Notes under the pieces: model-generated
What the model saw: only the letters and a program-made list of their open reading frames with translations
Told to the model about the DNA's origin: nothing
The model's database searches: none
Part shown: one piece after another, positions 1 to 12,650 of the stretch
Numbering within the stretch: position 1 is the first letter of the stretch
How the letters are laid out: every line of letters begins with the position of its first letter
Program-made: the position numbers and the translations under genes
NCBI RefSeq assembly: GCF_041381155.1
Contig: NC_091143.1
Location: 35,888,679-35,952,678 of the forward strand
Direction of reading: 5' to 3'
Length of the DNA stretch: 64,000 bases
From: Argopecten irradians
Taxonomy: Eukaryota; Mollusca; Bivalvia; Pectinida; Pectinidae

Positions 1-1002
1 AAGCTGTGGTCTGTAATAAAGTGTTTATTAATATAGCTTTCTGTTAAAGCAATGTTACATTTCTATTGCGATAACTATTTATGATCGAGTTAAAACGTTT
101 CTGTGTCGGCAAAGCACGTGCCATGAGAATTCGACCTTTTGGTGCTAGTTCTTATTTATGTCGGTGAGCGACTAGCTATATCATGACTTTATTATCTATA
201 CATGGAGAACCAATGGTTTCGTGTGTATTACAAAGGTACATAAACAATAGAAGCAGACCTACCGATATAAATACGGTTAGAACGACGACACGCTCGTGTG
301 ACCTATGCCGCGACCGACTTACCTCTACAGTCTGTAGTGCGACCTCGTTATATTATGCCAGGACGAGACTAGTCTGTAAAAAAGCTATTTTAGAATGAAC
401 TTTTATTGCGTCTGTGCAAATATATACCAAAGGTCAATGACCTCATTTTTGACGGGTCGGCCGCATTTTTTGCAGATGATAATCCAATGACCGATATAAG
501 TTTTGGATTGAAACTAAATGATAATTTAAATAAGATTTTTACCATTTTACAATGTTAAGCTCTGTTTCAACGACTCATAACGATGTTTCCAAAAATACTT
601 AAATAAGGGAAACTAAAATTAAAATGAATAATGAAATTTATCTAAAATACAAAACGGCGTCAAACACTTAAAGAAAATCAATAATTTTCAAAGGCCTTAC
701 TTTTACAACGCGTTAAATAAAAAAGTAACCATTTATTCAATGATGGAAGAAAATGAATATAAACACTGCCTATTGTTTCATTTTCTTTGTTGAAATAAAA
801 TTTATTGAAATTGAAGTTGAAAGATGGAAATCAAGCGAGGTGAAAATTTACGTCGATTACGGGCGATACTCTTTTTACCGCGGAGATTACACCCACACGT
901 CATATTTTGGGTATATACGAAACGACATTGCTACAAGTTCAAATGTCTGGTTATCGCGAATACATTAACATCACGAAATGTTTACACGTGGAAATCGCGA
1001 AA
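1..1002. other. Intergenic, no gene seen
   Basis: AT-rich sequence with only short overlapping open frames (71 aa at most) and no recognisable domain or splice structure. I see no clear repeat boundary here. Confidence 0.5.
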
Positions 1003-1422
1003 TTAAAGGCCCATTTCCTTTCCGAAACGGCTTTTAATTTTCAAAATTGGAAGGTAAAACGAGATTGATAATGTTGTAAAGTCCCAAAAGTTATAAGCTT
1101 ACCGTTAATACTAAACCTGTCATCACCTACTGAACAATTAAATTTAAATAAATTATGTTAATTTTCATAACGCGGGTCGCATCATGTTTCCCGCCGTCGT
1201 CCTAATTACTGAGCTTTAGTTGACTTTCACTGCGCCAGACGGGAAAATAGTGAAATGAATCAGTGTTAACATTGTTTACGCAGGGAATCTTGCATTTGTT
1301 TGGTATCGTAAACTCATCTTAGGCCATCGATATGTATTTCCTAGTGTTTTTAATGTTTTTTTTTAAAGAAAATTAACTGTGTTTTTTTGGGGTTTTTTTT
1401 CGGAAAGGTAGTGGGCCTTTAA
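1003..1422. mobile_element. TTAA-flanked MITE (family A)
   Basis: A 420-bp element bounded by TTAA on both sides. The left end reads TTAAAGGCCCATTTCCTTTC and the right end is its near reverse complement (GGAAAGGTAGTGGGCCTTTAA, last 19-20 bases), giving terminal inverted repeats of about 20 bp. The interior has no coding potential. TTAA target duplications are known for piggyBac-type transposons, so a piggyBac-derived MITE is the likely class; that assignment is inference. Confidence 0.65.
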
Positions 1423-1559
1423 AGACTCGCGAATAAATCCGCGTTTACAACACATAACAAGAGACCCAAGGGCCTTAACGGTCATCTGATTACCTTGGCA
1501 ATAATCATATAGAATATTAATTAGATATCGTGTAATGGTAGCCCTCTTCGATTTGGGAT

Positions 1560-2935
1560 CAACCAGAGATGTAACAACACTTTGTCAGGACCATGTCAGG
1601 ATCATTTCATGCAAGTTTCAGGCAAATTTTAACCAAATCGCACCGGTAGAACTTGAGAAAAAGTTCAAAATGTGTTTTCAAGATGGCGGCTTTGGCGACC
1701 ATCTTGGATTTCGGATCGACCCGAAAAATAACAACACTTTGTTGGGACCATGTCAGGATCATTTCATGCAAGGCCAAATCGCACCATTTCATGCAAAATG
1801 TGTTTCAAGATGGCGGTGTGGCCATCTTGGATTTCGAAAATAAAACACTTTGTCGGGACCATGTCAGGATCATTTCATAGTTTCAGAACTAGAACTTGAG
1901 AAGAAGTTCAAAATGTGTTTTCAAGATGGCGGCTGTGGCGGCCATCTTGGATTTCGGATCGACCGGAAAAATAACAACACTTTGTCGGGACCATGTCAGG
2001 ATCATTTCATGCAAGTTTCAGCCAAATCGCACCGGTAGAACTTGAGAAGAAGTTCAAAATGTGTTTTCAAGATGGCGGCTGTGGCGGCCATCTTGGATTT
2101 CCTAGAGATCGACCCTGAAAAATAACACTTTGCCGGGACCATGTCAGGATCATTTCATGCAAGTTTCAGCCAAATCGCACCGGTAGAACATGAGAAGAAG
2201 TTCAAAATGTGTTTTCAAGATGGCGGCTGTTGCGGCCATCTTGGATTTCGGATCGACCCGAAAAATAAGAACACTTTGTCGGACCACGTCAGGATCATTT
2301 CATGCAAGTTTCAGCAAAATCGCACAAGTAGAACTTGAGAAGAAGTTCAAAATGTGTTTTCAAGATGGCGGCTGTGGCGGCCATCTTGGATTTCGGATCG
2401 ACCCGAAAAATAAGAACACTTTGTCGGACCACGTCAGGATCATTTCATGCAAGTTTCAGCAAAATCGCACCAGTAGAACTTGAGAAGAAGTTCAAAATGT
2501 GTTTTCAAGATGGCGGCTGTGGCGGCCATGGTGATTTCGGATCGATCCGAAAAATAAGAACATTTCGTCGGGACCATGTCAGGATCATTTCATGCAAGTT
2601 TCAGCCAAATCGCACCGGTAGAACTTGAGAAGAAGTTCAAAATATGTTTTCAAGATGGCGGCTGTGGCGGCCATCTTGGATTTCAGATCGACTCGGAAAA
2701 TAACAACACTTTGTCGGGACCATGTCAGGATCATTTCATGCAAGTTTCAGCCAAATCGCACCAGTAGAACTTGAGAAAGTTCAAAATGTGTTTTCAATTT
2801 GGCGGCTGTGGCGGCCATCTTGGATTTCGGATCGACCCGGAAAATAAGAACACTTTGTCAGGACCATCTCAGGATCATTTCATGTAAGTTTCAGCTCAAT
2901 CCCACTGGTCAAACTTGAGAAGAAGATTGAAATGT
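1560..2935. repeat. ~145-bp tandem satellite, about nine units
   Basis: The core CAAGATGGCGGCTGTGGCGG recurs at 1922, 2068, 2216, 2361, 2506 and 2651, spaced 144-148 bp. Diverged units lie at about 1680, 1806 and 2795. Each unit also carries a GCCATCTTGGATTTCGGATC block, a GGACCATGTCAGGATCATTT block and an AACTTGAGAAGAAGTTCAAA block. Outer units are shorter and more diverged than central ones, as expected from unequal exchange. Open frames across it are repeat artefacts. Confidence 0.9.
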
Positions 2936-3060
2936 GAAAAGTTTACGGACGGCGCACGGCGCACGGCGGACGACGCACGACGACGGACGAAGCATGATGG
3001 CTATAGGTCATCCTACGAAGTTATGATGGCTATAGGTCATCCTAAAAAGTTATTGCCTGT
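2936..3060. repeat. GC-rich tail and 29-bp duplication ending the satellite
   Basis: Directly after the last satellite unit comes a run of GGACG/GCACG short motifs (2945-2991). Two direct copies of a ~29-bp piece follow, each containing ATGATGGCTATAGGTCATCC. The same order (satellite-like units, GGACG-rich stretch, CTATAGGTCA tail) is what I recall from dispersed repeats of bivalves, suggesting the array and tail form one repeat unit. Confidence 0.6.
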
Positions 3061-4924
3061 GTCTATCTCAATTAACATCGGTTTGCGCAATAAATTGATG
3101 TGAAAAATATTGAATTAAACAATATTTTTCTTTCGTCTTTATTTTTAAAAGTTATGAAACAAAAGATGGCCTCGCTAAAAGCATAATTGAAGTATAAGTG
3201 TTATATAAACACATAACCCTGAGACCAGAGTTCGCAAAAAATATCAATATGAATAATTTATGAATGAATCATGTCTTAACAGCCTTGACTTATATCTAGA
3301 TTTGACTTACTGTTGAAGTATCATATTTATATTTATAACATAATCCGCCTAGTATCCAGTGACTTAAACCATTTCGCTTCTGTCACTAGTGTAATATAAT
3401 CTGGAGCGATTTTCATAGGCCGGAGATTCGTTGTGACAGCATGACTTGACGTCAGTACACAATGATATGACGTCACGATTTGAGGAAGTCGTGATAATAT
3501 GACGACCTCCGGTGGATATTTGACCTATTTTGACATTGAGATTCTTTGAAATGAAGCTAGTTGTAGTAATGGAAAAAACATTACCTTAAAGAAGATACAG
3601 ATTTAATATCCTCAAAATTGGTTCTTAAGTTCCCCTTTGTAAACATGTTTACTCACGCCTTTATATGGAGACAGATATTAAGAACTTTTTATTTCTAAAA
3701 GTCAATTTTCTTGACGTTTAACTATTTACATTTTATCTTTTGTATGAACCCCAAAAGTATATCCTATGCACCTAGTATGTATTATTGACTTTTTAATCAG
3801 TCTGTTTCTCACCTGATCAATCAAATCACACAAACAAATTTCAGACTATTATTTTTTTCACTTCTAGTCTTATAACTCTTCTGTAAAGACAAAAGATTAA
3901 CAAAACTAACAATGAAGAAAAAAAAACCTGTAAAATCTTTTGTTGTCTTTTTTTTAATCAGGTGTTCTAAATTTCTTTGTCAAATAGTAATATTCAAACT
4001 TTCTAATTTCCTAGACTGGAACGAAGGACGCACCACGGAGGATCAAAACTGCGGCATTTCATTTTGATTGGCCTAACAAGGACTAGCTCTAGGGCCTCTG
4101 GGAGATGGAGTGGTTTCTTTTTAATATCTATTATATCAATGACCCATTGGTGTTGCATTGCCATCAATCATCATTTGAATCTTGCTGCGGGTGTCACCCA
4201 TTTTCACGCTATCATAATTGTAAGTGTCCTATTGAAAAAAAAATGAATCGTAGTTACAAATAGCTTGTTTATTTCAGTACTATGATGCGAAAAAAACGAT
4301 AACAATTATTTACAAATATTTACGTTTTGAAATGTTTATATTGTTTTTAACATATATAAACATTGAAAACGACATTCACCGTTTTGATAAATAATTCATA
4401 AGTTACGTATTTGGAACAGCCATCTCCTAGGGCATGTCTCGTTTTAGGTGTATTTGGTCTATTTTTGGATTATTCTATACTTATTTATATACTATTCTCA
4501 ATCAAGCTGCCCCATGCGTTACAAATGTCGGGCTTAATGCGTCGTTTATGTAAATTGTATGTGATATATCTTGAAGGTGGTATTTTGTTCCTTTTAGCAT
4601 ATTCTATCCAGATATTTACAGATTTTATCAAGTTAACGTAATGGTACATTGCCACATATACATGATAATGTACAAAAATTTCAAAAGAACCTATGGAGAA
4701 AAAATACGAAAATGAAAATATTTGAGTAAAATTTATATTTTTATCCTCATCTTAATGGGTCAAAACAATAATTAACATAAGATAACGGTTTGTTTGCAGT
4801 AAGACTAGATCTAATTTGAAGTATATTTACAATGATATTAGTTTTTCAAAGCATTTTATTATGAACCATTTGTGTTTGGTTGGGGTAACTTTGTTAATCC
4901 TCTTATTTTATAGTTAGTTATATA
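3061..4924. other. Intergenic, no gene seen
   Basis: AT-rich, with short spurious frames (60-76 aa). No domain, RNA gene or clear repeat was recognised. Confidence 0.45.
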
Positions 4925-5010
4925 TCAAGTGGTACCGACCGCTTGTCGAAGGTTTTTCTCTGGGTACTCCGGTTTCCTCAACAAACAAACCTGGTATGTC
5001 CTCAAATAGA
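4925..5010 (-). repeat. Fragment of a dispersed CCGGAGTACCC-type repeat
   Basis: On the minus strand this reads CAGGTTTGTTTGTTGAGGAA, then an ACCGGAGTACCCAGAGAAAA block, then ACC(T)TCGAC. The same series of blocks occurs at 36,600-36,790 and 63,020-63,150 and in reverse at 54,780-54,860. It is a dispersed, probably SINE-like, mollusc repeat. Confidence 0.5.
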
Positions 5011-5175
5011 GATTGAACACTGTTTTGATTTCGTAAAGGTGGTATGAACGCAATGGGATACAGACATATTCAATGTAGCGCGTTAACGCAATCAAAACAC
5101 TGTTCAATCTATATATTTACATAAATAAGTCTATTTTTACATGTTCGTGATCAAATTTAAGACGATGTTGGTTGC

Positions 5176-5242
5176 TAAAAAAGCCATGATTATGAAGAAT
5201 TTTACGAACGCGATATAGACTAAATTCTTCATAATCATGACT
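5176..5242. repeat. Short perfect hairpin
   Basis: Inverted arms of about 20 nt (AAGCCATGATTATGAAGAAT and ATTCTTCATAATCATGACTT) are separated by about 25 nt. It may be the remains of a foldback element; no gene is associated. Confidence 0.6.
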
Positions 5243-5249
5243 TTATTTT

Positions 5250-8035
5250 ATAGTACGGATAATAGGCAATTGTTTGCATGTACGTGTGTGTAGGCCTATT
5301 TTGAAAGCAAAGACGGGAGGGTAAAGCTGATGATACTGTTCCGGATAGGCTACCTGAAATGTTTTTTCTTCTTCTGGAATCCTGTACTTGACTTGTTTAC
5401 CTATTGTTCGCTTAGACGCTCCCAGAATTGTTCTCAGGCAATCAGATGTTAATTTTACCTATTGTTCGCGAGATGAATGACCGTACACACATACTGACGT
5501 AACTATGGAATTTCTATGGTTCCTGAGGAAAGCCCACCCGGTTGTAGCCCGACCAGCGATTCATTTTGTTGTTTATTACCGTTACAATGCTTGAACACAT
5601 CTTTTGTTTTGATGTCAAATACATATTTATTTGAATCTTATAAAAAATCTTTATTGTAAATTTGAACTCCGTCAACTTATGATGCAAAATCTTATCGAGG
5701 CGTGAACTAGAAAGTAGTCCGAACCTGCACTGCGTTTGCATTCATACGTCATTGCGATTACACTAACTTGAACGCTACTCCCCTCCCGTTGACTATATAG
5801 ATCTAGTAAATAACTGTTTTAGTGATTTTTACAATGTTATATATTTGTGATTTTTACAATATCATGTTTTATCTGAAATGATAATAGTTTAAAAGAGTGT
5901 TGTGTAGTATACCGTTTACAAAATACTGTATAAGCTGTAAGAAAGTAATGCATGATGCTATCTTTATATTTAAGGAATGTGACGCGCGTTCTGTTAAAAT
6001 ATCTGTACAAAAATGCAGTTTACACACCAGTAAACAACAAAAAATCAAAAGCATTCCTTATATTTACATTTCGACCGACCATTTCATTTAAATTTAGTGT
6101 TCCGGTGAGATAAACCTTCGTTTATTAACGTTATACGATTGATGGAACAGCTGAGTAATTGATGGAATCGCGAAACAGCTGGCGGGAAAATGTGTAAGTT
6201 CCGGGAGTAAATAAAATATAATTCCACATTAACTTTATCGTTTTTAATCCATTTATTCCATATGTTTTCATTTGTTTTTATTTTTAAATATTAATACAAT
6301 GCTTTCCATTGCATTCAAACTGATGTTGATATCGAACCTTAGTCATGGCATATATTTTGGCTTAACCAGATGCGCATTCACATAAGGGCGGAAGTCAGTG
6401 TTTCGGTTGGTGTTCTTGCGCACCAGTTCCTCTGCGTTTACGCAAGTGTAAACGATTGCCCAGTTAGTAAGGTTGTATAGGAAAGTGAAAACGGAAATTT
6501 AAATATTTCCAGAAAAATATATACATAGAGATTGGAAACTCCTTCTTTGTCTTTGTTGACAGGCAGAGGGACCTTCGGTTTATAGGCATTTTGCCTTGGC
6601 GAACTACTTTTAATCGTATTCTTTTAAACATGATATTTTTGCACCAACACAAAGTTTAAACATTATATGATGGTTTGATGTGATCAGTTCTCCCGATTGA
6701 TGTTATCTAATATGATTTTAGAAAGCACAAAAATAAGCAATTTTACCTGGTTTTTCGAAAATCAGGCATTGAAAACCGGAAGTGTGTTTTGTTTTTTTAA
6801 TAGATACGTCAAGCAATTGTTTTTTCTATCCAAAATCGTACTCAAACCATCTGAAAATTACTGACTTTTTACAACATATCAAAGTTATTCTTTTATATTC
6901 AGCTATTTTAGAGTTTATCTAAAAATCCCTAAACACATACCTAGGTACATCTGCCGATCGTAAAATTGGAGGAGTTGCCAATCTCTATGTATATATGTTT
7001 CTGACATTTCGTTATGTTTGTTGACTATAGTAACCTATTGTGTACTTCCTTGCTCATTTTTTTGTTGTTGCTTTGCCTGTTTTGTTGGTGTTGTTTGTTG
7101 TTTCTTGTAATGCTAAAATTGTTTTCGACATGTATTCAGTATTCCAGTGCAAGTAATAGAGAAGAACTGATCTTCAATAGAACATGATCTTCAACAACAA
7201 ACGACAGCCTCTTTTCACCACAAAATCTCTTCAACTCAACACCCATCAGCAACCTAGTTAATATATGTATAGTTATAAAAGAACAAATTAATTATATGCG
7301 CACATGCCGGTCCATTTCTTCCGTCAAGTGGCCCTTAGCCGATCAGTCAGACGATTTGTTTTGATCTGAATTGCTTTGTTTACCTGGCGAATCTTCGTTA
7401 GAGTCCCTGGCTGGTACTCTGTAACACCTATATGTACCGTACCTCTTTGTGAGACTCGCCACTTGTATTCGTCGCTAATGTAAATCGTCCTGTTGCATGA
7501 CCTCTTGACCTCTGTATTGTGATTTCTGTAAAATTAATTAAAGTTCGTATTATCATATCACCTTCAAAACTTTGTTTATTTAAAATAGATGGGTTTTTTT
7601 TTCTTTTCTTGTTTTTTTTTATGTATTTATTTTTGTTTGTTTGTTTGTTGTTGTTAGGTGTATTTGTTATTTTTGTCGTAGGTTATTTTTACGGGTAACC
7701 TGAAACACAATAAAAACTTGGCATGTCCTCAAATGACATTACTAAAGTAGCATAAATGAAATACAATATAGGGCTACTGAAATACAAATTAAGGCAAAGT
7801 CAACTAAAAAAATGATTTTAAGACTTAAACAATATTTGATCGATAAGGCGTTGTAACCATCCTCCAAAAAGTTAGTTAAAACGTTTGAAAGAATTCCCAC
7901 TCGCCGGCCGTGAACAATTTAGTGTATTTTTTGTTGAAATTCAGCTGTTATCGTCTTATAGACGACACTTTGTATAGATGTGTAGGATGATTTTGAAAGG
8001 AAAACCATCACGGTCGTCACCGTTGTTATGAAGAC
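5250..8035. other. Intergenic, no gene seen
   Basis: AT-rich with T-tracts at 7,590-7,680. Short frames only. A piece near 7,690-7,740 (CTTGGCATGTCCTCAAATGA) echoes 4,990-5,010 and is another repeat fragment. Confidence 0.45.
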
Positions 8036-8037
8036 TA

Positions 8038-10020
8038 GAACGAATATACGTACCCGGCCTACTATACCTTTCGGCCGGGTACGAATTGGTCCCTATGTGA
8101 CGTCAGTGGAGCACTGCCTCCAAAAATCACTAACCAATAGTATACATATATATATATTATAGTATCAAGGGTATGAACTCGGCGGTCGAGAAAAACGGAC
8201 CTATTTTTTAAAAACCGTGATTATTTTAATAAATGGGTTCTATACAACATTGACAGATATCTTACCTTAAAGAGAAATAATTTATCTTTCCATTGAGTGC
8301 TTGATGAACAAAATTGGCCAAGTATTGACGAAGTTATGGCTTGATGAATCAGGAAATTTACGAAAAATATGCCAGGTAACGTTAGACATTTCCCTGTCCG
8401 GTCGAAATGTCGTCTCGGCTCTAATGGGTACCTCAAAAACCAAGCCAAAATCACAAAATTTACGCTTGTGGTGGTAAACAGTATCCATAACTGTGTTCAT
8501 CCACAATCTCCTTTGTAGGTGTCATCACCCGTACTTTGTAGAAACTCCATTTAAACATCGTGTAGCTCACTTACTTTAACCGTCACCGCCATGTTCATTT
8601 TTCTCTCGGAACGCTTCTCGACTTTACATAAAGTGACTACATTATGCAAATTATGTTATGTTGTGCTTGTCGGTAAAACTCGAGAAGCGTTCCGAAAAAC
8701 AAATGAACATGGCGGTCACGGTTAAAGTAAGTGAGCTACACGATGTTTAAATGGGGTTTCTACAAAGTACGGGTCATGACACCTCCAAAGGAGATTGTGG
8801 ATGAACACAGTTATGGATACTGTTTACCACCACAAGCGTAGATTTTGTGATTTTGGCTTGGTTTTTGAGGTGCCCATTAGAGCCGAGACGACATTTCGAC
8901 CGGACAGGGAAATGTCTACCTGGCATATTTTTCGTAAATTTCCTGATTCATCAAGCCATAACTTCGTCAATACTTGGCCAATTTTGTTCATCAAGCACTC
9001 AATGGAAAGATAAATTATTTCTCTCTAAGGTAAGATATCCGTCAATGTTGTGTAGAACCCATTTATTAAAATAATCACGGTTTTAAAAAAATAGGTTCGT
9101 TTTTCTCGACCGCCGAGTTCATACCCTTGATACTATAATATATATATATATGTATACTGTTAGTTTAAAAAAGTCGTGTCAGGTCCCTGTGTATGTGACG
9201 TCAGTGGAGCACTGCCTCCGAAAATCACTCGGGCATAGTTATCTGTACTTTTTTGTAGGTTTCCAATTATTTTATGTGTATACATGCATTTACAAATTAT
9301 TTTTGTCCAAAACAAACATAACTACCATTATTTATAACTACCGTACCGCTCACAAGACGTCAAACTCACAATTTGTGGACTTGTCGTATAAATTCCCTTC
9401 AGAAAGACCTTCAAATGCATTATGTAAAAAAAATAATGCCTCGAGAAGAATTTTATATTTTATGTGGTTCAGTTTTATTGCCTAGTAGGTAAGCGATATC
9501 AAACAAGTACGATGAAAATGCAAACAAACGTTTTATAATGGTTTGCATAATCCTTACTTTGCTCAATTAGCAGTAATCGGCACCAGTTGTAGCTCTAAAG
9601 ACGACACCATTTTCTGTCAAAAAGTCTTCTGAGCTACGATATTGCAGCTAGCCCAGCCTATGCTCCCTAAAGTTCGGTAATGAATGATACTTCAAGGTGT
9701 AAAGTACAACTGGGATCTGATAATTAGTTAATCTTGCAGTTTATATGATTATGGGCCCACTAGAATATCCTAAGACCATTTTTAGACGTTTTAGGGGTCT
9801 AGATCAAAAATCGGTGAACATCATACTCTATAGAGTTAAATACTATATGCGCAAAGGGTGGAGCTCCCAGACTAAAAACTTCTATCCAACCTAGCTTTAG
9901 CGGCTAAAAATCGCATTTCTAACACGTCTACATAATAGCTGCAATATCGTAGCTCAAAAGACTTTTTGACAGAAAATGGTTGGCCGAAAGGTATAGTAGG
10001 CCGGGTACGTATATTCGTTC
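8038..10020. mobile_element. 1.98-kb foldback DNA transposon with TA target site
   Basis: The termini are inverted: GAACGAATATACGTACCCGG at the left and CCGGGTACGTATATTCGTTC at the right, flanked by TA at 8036-8037 and 10021-10022. The TIRs extend about 40 bp. Inside, 8138-8613 and 8676-9163 form a second, ~480-bp inverted repeat around a ~60-bp loop. Each arm carries the same short frame (MWMNTVMDTVYHHK...), which is an artefact of the palindrome. The right part (9,520-9,985) contains blocks found again at 28.2-29.5 kb and at 18.2 kb. No transposase is seen, so it is non-autonomous. A TA duplication fits Tc1/mariner-like or related superfamilies. Confidence 0.75.
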
Positions 10021-10289
10021 TAAGACTGGAACTACATCAGTATTTGTCTGAACTTTTTTGAAAGGTCCACAAATACTTGGTTTAATTTTCACGATTCAAT
10101 GTGGAAGTTTGAGTGATTCGGACTAAAACATTTTCATGGAGCACAGGGAGAAACAAAATACCAATCAAATCAAATATTGCAAGTACGTCTCGAAAACATA
10201 CTGGACATTGAGTGTACAACGAGATTCTATTTCATATCTTACAAAGGTCACCACGTCCACTGTATGGGTACTGACGGAATCCTGACCCG

Positions 10290-10500
10290 GTTGTTGTTTG
10301 AAACAGCAAGCGGAAATAGATACAAAACAACCGGGTCCGGATCCCGTTACCAACGGGATCCGGCCCTAGTTGTCTGCTTGAGGTTTACGTAGGTAACGGG
10401 ATCCGGTCCCACTTGTTTGTTATGTATTTCCGCTTTCGGGTTCCATTTTTAACGGGATCCGGACCCTGTTGTTTGGAGTCCATTTCCGCTTGTGAGTTAA
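10290..10500. repeat. Cluster of AACGGGATCCGG motifs
   Basis: Four GGATCC-centred motifs (variants of AACGGGATCCGG and its reverse complement) lie between about 10,335 and 10,470, with GTTGTTTG and CATTTCCGCTT blocks repeated between them. GC content is clearly higher than the surroundings. The function is unknown; it looks like a decayed short repeat array. Confidence 0.6.
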
Positions 10501-10519
10501 GTGGACGTCAAATACACAA

Positions 10520-10860
10520 TTACAATACATTACTGAAGCGGAAGACACAAAGCAACACACCTCACCCGGTCACATTATACTGACAACGGGCGAACCAGTC
10601 GTCCTACTCCATGTATTCTATGCGCTAAGCAGGAGTAGAAACTACCACTTTTAATAGATTTGTTGTGTCTCGACAAGTGGACAAAATCCAGAGCCTACCT
10701 GGCGAGCGCTCAACAGAAAGCCAAAAGTGAGAACGATCATGCACTATTAGGGGCAGCAGGCACAATTCTAACCCCTACCTGCAGGGCCAATACACAAAAG
10801 ACACCAATATTCACCAAGAACAGGGATGATGAATGTGGTTGGTAATGACTGGAACAGTTT
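10520..10860 (+). repeat. Dispersed mollusc repeat (GGTCACATTATACTGACAAC type)
   Basis: Contains CACCCGGTCACATTATACTG followed by ACAACGGGCGAACCAGTCGT, then a block with AGTAGAAACTACCACTTTTA. The same landmark recurs in an intron at about 20,795-20,850, preceded there by a longer left part. I recall this sequence as very common in bivalves; the class is uncertain. Confidence 0.55.
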
Positions 10861-11016
10861 ACCAGAATCGGTCGTGAACGGACACAACATATAATCTGTG
10901 TAATATGTCTTATTATATGGACAAAGAGGCTGTCAGCCTACGTCCATAACTTTTGAGTTAAATTAAATGTACAGTCGGTATCCTGACGTATTCACTACCG
11001 AACACATGCAGGTACC

Positions 11017-11338
11017 CATCCTAGATACTCCAGGGGTTACGATCGCTTACAATCTCTATACCCCTGGACTATCTCATAGTAAAAATGGAGGCAATAGAAT
11101 AGAACAGGTAACTTAGTCCTTTGATGTACATCAAAAGAGCCGTATAACGGTACACTGTGGTTGACTACAGTATGTGGCTTTGAAGTTGGGCGTCGCCTCT
11201 CTGTAGTCTTCAAATGAATTTTTCGCTAGTCTGTGATTGGTTCATACTTTTCCCTCTGAGCTGCCTTCACTTTTACTATGAGATAGTCCAGGGATGTAGA
11301 GATTGTAAGTGATCGAAACCCCTGGAGAATCGAGGATG
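11017..11338. mobile_element. MULE-like MITE (family B), copy 1
   Basis: A 322-bp element with long imperfect terminal inverted repeats (CATCCTAGATACTCCAGGGG at the left; the right end finishes GAGAATCGAGGATG). It is flanked by gcAGGTACC and atAGGTACC, a 9-bp duplication with two mismatches. The interior is inverted relative to copies 2 and 3. No coding capacity. A 9-bp duplication with long TIRs points to Mutator-like elements. Confidence 0.7.
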
Positions 11339-11884
11339 ATAGGTACCCTTCCTCTTGCAAATTATGAATAGTAATCCTTGCTCTATCGATTCCCTAGTGT
11401 TACTTTTAAAATTACTTTCGCATTTAAAATGTAGCCTTTATAAAGTTCGATCGTTACAATTTCATTTATTATTTTTAAGGATTTTCGTTTTTAATTTACA
11501 CTTGCAACACGGCTATCATACATTATGCCTATGTAATGATACGGGGAAATCCACGATTCTCGAATGTGTTGCAAAACGGTTGTATATGATTCTGTTGGAT
11601 TTACATCAATAGACTGTCATAATGAAGCTTACGTATGATACGCAATAGCATTTTGGCACATCTGTAATGAAATCAAGAAATTAATCAACCTTTGGAGAGG
11701 TTTTGGCGATCGGCATAACTTTTTAGCGGGAGCATTGATTTGATATATAACGAATTATCAATGCATTGGCACTATAATTAGCAGGTAAAAGATTATTTCT
11801 CAAATATTTTGTGTATAAACGTTATCTGATTCAGTTTTAACATAAAAATGATGTGGATGTACAGTTGGGAGCAAACTAAACTTG

Positions 11885-12050
11885 GTATCTAGTGTACTTT
11901 GTAGTGCACACGTCGTGAACAACGTAGTGTACTAGACTAAACATTGCAGTGCACTAGAGTGCACCACGATGTGAACTCCGGTTCACTACAGTGTTAACTC
12001 TAGTGCACTACAATGTTAACTCTAGTGCACTACGTAGTGCACTTCAGTTT
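11885..12050. repeat. Left subterminal AGTGCACTA array
   Basis: About seven copies of a ~23-bp motif built on CTCTAGTGCACTACAATGTT. The 9-mer core is palindromic. The array mirrors the one at 15,158-15,345 in the same element. Confidence 0.75.
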
Positions 12051-12539
12051 TACAGTGCCTGTACGTGATACACACATGTTCCAGTATAACCTTACAAATA
12101 CAAGTATATTCAAATTTGTGGTATATCTTATATTCATTTTGAAATAAATAAATGAATGAATTTTCCGGATACCATATGGGCCCTTACAATTACTAACATT
12201 GAATTGTAATATGGGGGATGAAAGTAATCCCAACAGTGTGCATGGACAATTAAAATTGTCAATTAAATAACTTGCATTTTTAGATACAGTGTTCATGACG
12301 CTATATTTATTCTAGCTAGATTAAAGGTTTTACCAGAAATCTATACAGTATATATATTATCTGAATATCTGATTTTACACGTTCATTCACGTAATCACAT
12401 CCTTTTCTTAGACTAGTATGTATGATGGTCGTATGTATACCTGAGCCAGCATGTTAGTTAAATTTCAGGAAAAACAATTCATGTCCAGACAGCAGAATAA
12501 GTGTCAGAGTGGCGAAGTCACATACAATGTAGCTAGGTA

Positions 12540-12650
12540 GGTTTGGGGTGGGGCTGGGCTATAAAGGAGCCTAAGGGGTATTGTCTCGAAGAAGTGTCCT
12601 AGGCTCGGTTATAACCGGAACAAGGACGTTAAGCCCCATCAATCAATGTC
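12540..12650 (+). repeat. Possible SINE 3' end
   Basis: Holds GGACGTTAAGCCCCATCAAT followed by CAATGTC, preceded by a GGTATTGTCTCGAAGAAGTG block. The GACGTTAA(A/G)CCCCATCAATCAAT tail resembles 3' ends of mollusc SINEs I know of. No full tRNA-like head was identified. Confidence 0.35.

Noticed and set aside
1535..2767. Series of overlapping 60-100-aa frames with KCVFKMAAL/FQDGGCGGHLGF
   Set aside because: Translations of the 145-bp satellite; frames shift from unit to unit.
8282..9074. Mirror-image frames MWMNTVMDTVYHHK on both strands
   Set aside because: They are the two arms of one palindrome; no known domain, no splice context.
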